Below the pieces are notes generated by a model. It saw only the letters and a list, made by a program, of their open reading frames with translations, had not been told where the DNA came from and did not search any database. A program made the position numbers and the translations under genes. DNA of 64,000 nt from Lumnitzera littorea (taxonomy: Eukaryota; Streptophyta; Magnoliopsida; Myrtales; Combretaceae), in NCBI GenBank assembly GCA_024138015.1, contig JAMXBB010000010.1:46526286-46590285 (forward strand). The letters run 5' to 3'. Shown here piece by piece: positions 56,452 through 64,000 of this stretch. Numbering within the stretch: position 1 is the stretch's first letter; each line of letters opens with the position of its first letter.

Positions 56452-57240
56452 TAAGGATCTAACAGACAAGTTGGCAAGAGGCTAGCTTAAGATAGGAATC
56501 CCTATCTCGACTATAGCTTAGAGCTAATATTCTCCATGCAAGTCCTTAGAGTCCTCTAGCTTGATTTCTTATGATTGATCTAAGGAGTTGATTCCTATCA
56601 TGTTCATATGAAAAATTACCTCATTAAATGCAAATCCAAACATTTTACAATGTCTTAGTTATTCCATGCATCAAACAATTGATCACGCAGCTAGAGGCAC
56701 TCTGAGTGTTAAGACACTAGATGAAACCTAAAAGCTAATCAAATTCATGATAATGAATAATTTATAATGAGATAATGTAAGAGCCAAAATGAAATCGTTT
56801 GGAAAATATGAATTTGATCTTATAACTTTGTTAATTGCTTAAGTTGAAAATTTAACAAAAACTGAAGATGTGAATTTTGTTGCTAACTACTCTATAAATA
56901 ATCCTTTCAACAACACTTATAACTCAGGATGGAGAAATCATCCTAACTTTTCTTTAGGAAGCCAATAGTTACAAAAAAAATTGTAATCACAGTAGGAACC
57001 CCAATATTGAAGAATTATTGAATGGATTTATCTAGAGTTTGAACACAAGATTCTAAGCTAATGAAGCTACACTAAGAAATGTGGAAGAATCATTAAGAAA
57101 TTTGGAGAACCAATTAGGATAGTTGGCAAGAACCTTAATTGAATGACAACAAGGAAGTTTACTTGAAAATATTAAGTCGAATCCTAAACCAGTAGGTTTG
57201 GAAACAAACTAACAAAAAAAAAAAAAGGTCAAACATCAAG
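56452..57240 (+). pseudogene. Athila gag, C-terminal part
   Basis: From about 56650 the translation matches Athila gag after the capsid: FTMS-x-LFHASNN / IDHAARGTLSVKTLDET, corresponding to the TIDAAAGGTLMSKTPEEA motif. Then comes VNFVANYSINNPFNNTYNSGWRNHPNFSLG (56875-56965, given in parts), the conserved GWRNHPNFSW motif. Text at 56452-56640 is not assigned. It continues the gag begun at 42006, with the capsid core lost. Confidence 0.7.
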
Positions 57241-58950
57241 CTAAAGACGTAAAACAAAAGTGCTCCTTGGGAGACAACCTAAGTTTAACCAATTTTATTT
57301 TCAATTGTTTTAGTTTATGACATTCATTTTTCAATAAGTTAGTTCAACCATTCAATTTTGAGTTGGTTTTTATCCTACTTTGAACGATTTTCATTAAAAT
57401 TATTGTTTGAATTAAGATATGCAAGATTAGATATTGAAGTTGTCATCTAATTAGATTATTATTTAGCTTAATTTTTGCACTTTAACTAATACTGATTTTT
57501 AGTTTTTCTAGTAATTTTAGGAACTGAGTCAAAAGAATTAATCTAGCATGAATTTTCAATTTTAAGGAAAGATCACGACTGAGGTCTTCTCTTGTGGACT
57601 TGGACCATGATCTTCTTAAAAATAATTTTGAGATGAATTTGAGAATTTGTGGACAAAGGGAATGTGACCAAGACCATGCTCGTGGTCATGTAGTGCTTTA
57701 AAACCTAACACAAAGGGAAGGAACATAGCTATGCTCTATGGCTATAGTCCTTACGCTCTATGGTTGTAGTCCTTATGCTCTATAGCCATGGTCAATTTTA
57801 AATTTGAATATCAAGCATATTCTTCTTCCTTCCTCGTTCTACACTTACACACTCTCTGTAACACACATATTTCTCTCCACTCTATGTGTACACTTGCCTC
57901 AAAAACTGGGAAAATTCCTTAATCTAAGCATGCACATGATAAATTCAAGGTTCGTACATCAACTTTACTTCATTATTTCCTTAATCTATCGTTAGAATTT
58001 GTAAAGGTCCAATTTTTATTTAGGTTTTCATAGAGAAAATTTTATCTAGTATGTGTAAATATTTAAGTTTGTAGGAGTGATTTAGCATAGATAATGTGAT
58101 GTAATACATCATCTAGTCATTATTTACTAGAAATTGTAGGGAAAATGCATGCTTATTAAAGATTGATTGAAGGAAAGTGAATGAAAGAGTAAGAAAGTGA
58201 GAGAAAGTTAAAAAAAAGAGGGAGAAAGTGAAGGAAAATTACAAATTTGATGTTGTTGCATTGTGATGAACCCGATTTGTGTTAGAGCTACAAACTTATT
58301 GTGATTGATGTTTGGGTGCAATTAAACAATTTCCATGTAAACTCTCATACTATTTAGAATTACTTATATGAAATTGAGTTGTATAAATTGCATATGAATT
58401 ATATAGTGTGGAAAACAAGTTTCTTATTGAGTGTATATTGAATGCTATTATTCATACTAATGTAGATGATAAAATGAATAGGTTTAATTCAAGATTGGAA
58501 ATTTAGTTTCTTACTAACTTATAGTTTATTAATCAAGGCAATGCAAAATTTTATTAGTTCAACTATTAAACAAAATCTTGGGGATTTGTATGTTTAGTGC
58601 TAAAACTTGCAAAGATTATGCATCAAATATTAGCATAAATGCTAAGACTTATAGGACTCAATTTTGAAAACAATCCTATAGATGTACTAATCCATGATTT
58701 TTGCAATGTTAGCTTTATATGATACAATCTTATTGATTTATTCAATCATTAACTTAATTGCTTAGTATATTAAACTAGTAATGAATCAGGTATGCTCTTC
58801 TTGAATTAACTATTGTCAATGTAGCATGCATTGTTTCTTTTATCAAATTTGAATTTCTCTTTCATTTTGATTTCAAATCATGCTAAGAGTTAAACATGTT
58901 AAGCGTAAAAACTTAGGTACTATTTCACTACCCCCTTAACTAACATTCCA
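57241..58950 (+). other. Athila internal spacer; pol missing
   Basis: GACGTAAAACAAAAGTGCTCCTTGGGAGACAACC at about 57245-57280 (in pieces) resembles the conserved AAGCGCTTCTTGGGAGGCAACCC motif that sits after pol in Athila elements. It follows gag almost directly, so pol is deleted. The rest is non-coding, with a 22 bp minisatellite at 57730-57795 and a purine tract at about 58166-58245. Confidence 0.55.
57730..57795 (+). repeat. 22 bp minisatellite, three units
   Basis: Three adjacent units of 22 bp at 57730, 57752 and 57774, each close to TATGCTCTATGGCTATAGTCCT. Confidence 0.8.
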
Positions 58951-59540
58951 ACACTTGTAGCAACGCAAAAAATATGATCGCCCATCAAAGAAAAAGTTTA
59001 GCGAGATCACATACTTGAATTGGGAGGTATTGGCTCAAGTTGGCTACGAAGCTAGAGTTAGACAATTAATTGACTTTAGAGCATGAGATTAGCTACTAAC
59101 CATCAATGAGCTAGTATACAAGGAGCTAATTTTAGAGGTATTCACCACCTTTAAGTTAGGCATTGACAACCTCACTCAAAGTAGGTAGAATGCCAACCAT
59201 TTTAGATGTTTTGGTAATGAGGTTAGTATGCCAATAAATGATCTTGCTATACATATGGGTTTTTATCCTGTAGATTATGTCATGACTAAGGAGTATATGG
59301 TTACCTTATAGACTACCCCAAGGTCTTGAATCATTTGTGAGGAGTGATTTGACTGGAGGAAATATGGGGACTTATGACCCAAGGAAGTTGAAAGCATCCA
59401 ATTTAACTAATCCTACTTTGATACTAATCCATTATGTATTGGCTAGGAGATTCACTAGTAGAAGAAATAGCCGAAGAGTTGTCATAGAAAATAATGATGT
59501 ATGCAACAATCCGCTCACAGCACATAATACCTAATGGGTG
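58951..59540 (+). pseudogene. ATHILA-domain (env-like ORF) remnant
   Basis: Translation reads KKYDRPSKKKFSEI, then NELVYKELILEVFTTF, FRCFGNEVSMPINDLAIHMGFY, and from 59337 an open frame with TYDPRKLKASNLTNP and IHYVLARRFTSR. This pattern (TY-ELTLE-LSTF, FGR, LGLY, YDP-RSKAS-LSNP) is characteristic of the ATHILA ORF family found downstream of pol in Athila elements. Frame changes and stops are present. It is the last recognisable part of the Athila element before element E. Confidence 0.7.
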
Positions 59541-59784
59541 CTACGAATGCTGTTAGTCATGAATTGAGACAAGAAGAAGGAGATGTGCCACAGGTTGAGG
59601 CACATGAAGAGAAGGAAGTAGTAATAGAAACCAACCAAGGCACACACCTTAATGAAGCCCTCCAACTTTAGGAAGTTATTCAACTTACTAGGATTTGATG
59701 AAGATGTATGGTTTGTAGCAACAACTGCACTTACCAAGATTTTCGAGAGACAATATGGGGAGTATATTGTAGCCAATACGAAGG

Positions 59785-60348
59785 ATGGCCAATGGACATG
59801 AGAATAAGATACTCTTTATAGATGTAGACATGTGTGCAAAGAACCTTAATAATAACCATCCTCTTTATGTGGAGAGTATGCTTCACGGGCATCCCATTAA
59901 GAGGACATTCGTAGACAATGGCTCTTCCATAAATATCATGCCAAAGTCTACATTCAAGGCTACAAGGATAGACAGTCGACACTTGGTGAAACAATCTATT
60001 GTAGTAAATAGCTTTATTAAAACAACCACATACATAATAGGGTATGTTAATGTAGACTTTAAAGTCAGACCCATACAGGGATCCATGCAATTCCATGTGA
60101 TTGATGCTTTCGTATCCTACCATCTCCTAGTTGAAAGGAAGTGGTTGTATGATCATAACCTCATAGCTTCAACATGGCACCAATGCATCAAGGGCAATTG
60201 GAAGGGTAAAGATGTTTTCATTCTAGCTATGAAGAACCCGTTTGAACATAACAAACCTTATTTAGCTAATGTAGGGTTCTTCGATGAGTATGTTGATGAT
60301 AGAGAGACTGTCATTGCTAAACCCATCGACACACCATTATCTACATAG
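59785..60348 (+). pseudogene. protease of element E (187-codon open frame)
   Basis: The longest open frame in the window. NNHPLYVESMLHGHPIKRTFVDNGSSINIMP (about 59851-59943, in parts) includes the active-site strand DNGSS. FHVIDAFVSYHLLVERKWL (about 60090-60145) is the second flap-adjacent motif, with Gly-Arg of LLGRPWL changed. STWHQCIKG (about 60170) is also typical of Tat-group proteases. The ATG at 59785 is probably internal to a longer polyprotein. Confidence 0.7.
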
Positions 60349-60639
60349 GAGGAGGCCCAAGATAAACAAAAGAAGAAGAAGAGAATGCGAGGCTCCCGTT
60401 GGGGCAAGAAGAAGCAAAGAAAAGTTAAACCAATAGAAAGCTTTGCCAAGGATGACGGACGAAGGGTATTTTGCTTATGACGGTCTTTAAGATATGAGGG
60501 GGCTGTTTTATCTTCCTTAGATCCCATACTAGTGGAAGAAACCTAGTACGCCCCTCCTCAAATGCAAGACCAAATGAAACCCGAAGTTGAAGAGATTGAA
60601 GAGTTAAACCTAGCGACACAAGGAGAGTCTCCGTGACCT

Positions 60640-62060
60640 ATCTATGTTAGTAAGAATCTATTGCAAGAAATTAAGGCACACTCAGTAGAATTGTTGAAGG
60701 AATATAAGGACACATTTGCTTGGACATATGATAAAATGCTAGGATTAGGCCCCAGTTTAATGATCCACAGATTGAACATCATACCTAAGGTTAAGCTAGT
60801 AAAGTAAGGACAACGAATCTTTCGTCCTGATATTGAAGTATAAATAAAAAAAGAGATTGAAAAGTTGCTTTGAGCTGGCTTCATTAAGCCCATTGAACAT
60901 CTTACCTAACTAGCATATATTGTGCTAGTGAAAAAGAAGAATGGACAAATATGCATTTGCATAGACTTTCATGATCTTAATAATGATTGCCCAAAGGATG
61001 ATTTCTTACTGCAAAATATTGACACATCAGTGGTTGCTATAGTCGAAAATGAATTATTTTCATTCATGGATGGTTTTAGTAGCTATAACTAAATAAAGAT
61101 GGGTACAAAGATGTTGAATGCATTGCTTTCAAAATACTAGTAGGAAACTTCCACTACATAATCATGCTATTTAGACTCAAGAATGCAGGGGTTACCTACC
61201 AAAGGGCAATGACCACCACATTTCATGACATGATGTGTGACTTCGTGGAAGATTACGTTGATGACATAGTTATCAAGTCAAGAAGGGTACCTGATCACTT
61301 GACTCATCTATGGAGGGTCTTTGAGCGATATCATCTATGTAAATTACGTATGAATCCCTTGAAGTGTGTCTTCGAGGTGGCTTTTGATAAATTCCTTAGA
61401 TTTGTTGTTTATAGAAAAGGAATTGATGTAGATCTAGCAAAGGTGTAGGCTATACATTCTATGCCCTCACCTGCTAGTCAAAGGAAGTTAAAGACCTTCA
61501 TGGGGAAAGTCTCCTATATTAGGTGATTCATTCCTATACTGACATAAATTTCTCATCAATTACAATAGCTCATGAAAAAGGAAACCCCATTTGAATGGGG
61601 GCAACCTCACGAGGAAGCCATATAGAAGATCAAGGAGATACTCACCTCCTCAGCAATGATAATAATGCCAATTAAAGGGTTGGTAATGATCCTTTATTTG
61701 ATAGCTATTGATAAGTCAATTGAGGCTTTGCTAGCTTAAGAATTAGATGGTAGTAAACGACCAATCTACTTCCTGAGCAATCCACTATAAGGAAGTGAGG
61801 TGAAATACTTAGCTTGCAAAAAGTAGTGCCTTGCACTAGTATTCGCCACGCAAAAGTTGCGCCATTATTTTTTGGCTCATAAGGTTAATCTTATCACTCA
61901 TTCAGATCCATTAAAATACTTGTTGTCGTGACTAGCTCTTTCAAGAAGGACTATAAAATGGTTGCTCCTCCTATCAGAATTTGACATCACAAATGTGTTA
62001 CCTAAGGCTATTAAGTCTCAAGCTCTTATAAACCTTGTAGCTTAGTTTCCTATGACACAA
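60640..62060 (+). pseudogene. RT and RNase H of element E
   Basis: RT: DTFAWTYDKMLGLGPSLMIHRLNI (about 60709-60780, in parts), VLVKKKNGQICICIDFHDLN (about 60925-60985), FSFMDGFSSYN-stop-IKM (about 61060-61105), an open stretch 61164-61448 with FVEDYVDDIVIKS (catalytic YVDD kept) and LRMNPLKCVFEV, then a thumb and connection with FMGKVSYI. RNase H: YLIAIDKSIEALLA (about 61703), KRPIYFLS and an LRHYFLAHKVNLITHSDPLKYLL segment (about 61857-61925). Stops fall mostly at Gln and Trp positions. Confidence 0.8.
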
Positions 62061-64000
62061 GGGGCTCTTGTTGTAGATAAAATCCTTACAAAGTTCCATG
62101 AAGTCTCTATGAGAGCAAAGCCAGATGGAGAATGGTGAGTACAATTTGATGGCTCCTCTAGTAATAATGGATAAGGAGTTGGGGTAATCTTATCATCTCC
62201 AAAAGGCTAAGAGATACCTTTGGCTTTCAAGCTAAACTTCCTATGTACCAATAATGAGGCTAAGTATGAAGCTCTCTTACTTGGTCTCATTTTTTCTCAA
62301 AACACTAAAGCATCTAACTTGTGCATTTGCAGTGACTTAAACCTGATCATCAAGCAGGTGAACAATGAATTTTCTCTCAAAGAACCAACATTAGTGCCTT
62401 ATAGGGCTGTAGTGTAGTCTTTAGTTAGCAAGTTCAAATCGGTGAGGTATGAGCATGCTAAATGATCTACCAATCTCTATGTAGATGCCCTAGCAACATT
62501 GGCTTCCAAAGTTCCTATTCAAACTACATAGAATAATCTTAACATCCAAGTTATTAAGAAATCTATCCCATGCACAGCTTTACAATTAGTAGACAAATAT
62601 GAAGAAGCGCAAGACAATTGGCACATTCCCATCAAGGCATAGTTAGTGCATCTAAATGGGGTTTCTATAACAACCTTAAAGAACTTCACTTGTATTAATG
62701 GCATCTTGTATTTTAAGGGACCAAAAGAGTTTTTTCTCAATGTATTTGCGTAAAACAAGCTCATTTGAAGTTAGATAAATACCATAAGATCTAATGTGGA
62801 GAAGAAGGGCTACCCTTGTATTGTTGCATTCAACACGTAGGGTATTATTGGCCAACAACGTCTAAAGGTGCATTCTAACTACAAATGAGTTGGCTAAAGT
62901 GTGTTAAACTCCCTGACCAAGGAGAATGCAACTTTATAGCAAGTGCAAGCGAATGGAAGCACCCTTTCATCAATTACTTGAAAAATAATGTTTTGCCTAT
63001 GAATAGTACAGATGCTTGATTAGTAAAGCATAAAGTAGGAAAGTATCTTATACATAAGGGCGAGTTGTATAAGGTATCATTCATGGGAAAGCTTCTCCGA
63101 TGCATAGCATCTCCTAAAACAGAAACTATATTTTCTAAAGCACATTCCAAAGATGGTGAGGAACATCAACGTGGAAGGAAGTTGTACCACTACTTACTTA
63201 AGATGGTGTACTATTGGTCCACCATGGAAAATGATGCATTCAATTTTGCAAAGAAGTGTATCGCATGCCAAAATGGTGATGCAATCTATGCTCCTACGAT
63301 TACATTACATAGTCTAACTACTTCATGGCCATTCTATACTTAAGCATTTGACTTAATTGGTTCAATACACCCACCATCTAGAAGGTGTATATGGATCCTC
63401 ATTAGGATTGAATGTTTCACCAAGTGGGTTGAAGCGATCCCCCTCAAGATTGCGATAGGACTTGCCATTAGAAAATTTCGTGAAGGAACATATTATTTGT
63501 CGTTTTGGAATCCCAAAGCATGTCTTTTCAGATAATGGCACCCCCTTCATCAACTCACATGTACAATAGCTGTTAGCTTCTTACAATATTGATCATGTAA
63601 AATCCATACTATACTATTTGAAGGGAAATGGCTAAGCATAGGTAATAAACAAGACTCTCTTGAAGGTCCTTAGAACTTCCATTGGCACTATAGGCTTACA
63701 GAACTTCCAAGTGAGGTCTTACTCAAGTGACACCTTTCTCTTTGGTATATAGGTTTAAGGCAATGATACCTATTGAAACCTTGGTTCCTTCTATACACTT
63801 CGCCCTTAACACTAAATTAGAACCAAATAGCCTATGAATGTTGGATCTGGACGCCTTAGAAGAAAGGCGAGACACTACTAAGCATAACCTTGCTAATTAC
63901 TAAAGATGACTTAGTGTTGCTTATGATCACCTAGTTAAGAAAAGATCTTTTCAACAAAGTGACGTTGTACTTTGCATAACAGAGCATATGTCGTAAGGTA
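62061..64000 (+). pseudogene. second RNase H and integrase of element E
   Basis: Archaeal-type RNase H: VQFDGSSSNNG (about 62138), an open stretch 62220-62417 with NNEAKYEALLLGL and SDLNLIIKQV, and DALATLASKVP (about 62486). Integrase: a zinc-binding and linker block open at 63065-63343 with KLYHYLLKMVYYWSTM and FAKKCIACQ; core with GSIHPPSRRCIWILI and FTKWVEAIPL (about 63358-63450), FGIPKHVFSDNGTPF (about 63503-63548), then decayed text to the window end (LDLDALEERRD at about 63847). Dual RNase H supports the Tat assignment. Confidence 0.75.

Larger units (their letters stand above)
59641..64000 (+). mobile_element. Tat-like gypsy element E, pol, running off the window
   Basis: Plus-strand pol of a Tat-type element: protease, RT, RNase H, second RNase H, integrase. 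No gag or 5' LTR precedes it; the ATHILA-domain remnant ends about 100 bp upstream, so the element is 5'-truncated. It continues past 64000. Confidence 0.75.

Noticed and set aside
1..64000. CRISPR arrays, bacterial operons or prophage
   Set aside because: No regularly spaced short repeats. Introns, LTR retrotransposons and LINEs indicate plant nuclear DNA.

Overview
This 64 kb window looks like repeat-dense nuclear DNA from a flowering plant. It is AT-rich, and I found no intact host gene. Nearly everything that can be recognised is a decayed retrotransposon: plant L1-type LINEs, and Ty3/gypsy elements of chromovirus-like, Athila and Tat/Ogre type. Reading frames are broken mostly by point stops at former Trp, Gln or Arg codons, the pattern left by deamination of methylated cytosine, so this is probably old, silenced heterochromatin. 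The species cannot be named from the sequence.

Layout. 1-209: a foldback MITE. 210-2095: AT-rich DNA without genes. 2096-8377: a near full-length plus-strand LINE with ORF1, endonuclease-RT ORF2 and an A tail. 8500-8900: a degenerate foldback element. 8980-10630 plus 16112-16650: one 5'-truncated LINE split by a 5.5 kb Ty3/gypsy chromodomain element (10631-16111) whose 5' LTR carries a 165 bp inversion. 16650-19200: non-coding, with 179 bp and 108 bp tandem duplications and a TA microsatellite. 19200-21045: RT half of a minus-strand LINE. 21046-27745: minus-strand gypsy element A, interrupted by plus-strand element B (22064-26220) with a matching 5 bp target duplication. 27746-36210: minus-strand Tat-lineage element C, carrying an antisense intron-containing ORF (27916-29588) and a small mosaic of organelle DNA (about 34013-34290). 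36211-38335: ORF1 of a minus-strand LINE, possibly the other half of the LINE at 19200-21045.

From about 39.1 kb to 59.6 kb lies a broken Athila-type element (long LTR, tRNA-Asp-type PBS, gag halves, ATHILA env-like domain). Its gag is interrupted by 14 kb of foreign DNA: a 10.2 kb near-perfect retrotransposon palindrome (42307-52533), in which two copies of one gypsy element are fused tail to tail with LTRs at both outer ends, followed directly by a truncated minus-strand gypsy element D (52534-56451). From about 59.64 kb to the window end is a plus-strand Tat-like pol (protease, RT, RNase H, second RNase H, integrase), cut by the window edge.

The strongest leads are the 10.2 kb palindrome, which would fold into a very long hairpin if transcribed; the spliceable antisense ORF inside element C, whose internal stops are all TAG; and the organelle mosaic embedded in the same element. 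No previously undescribed functional system could be demonstrated. These are structural and evolutionary observations.
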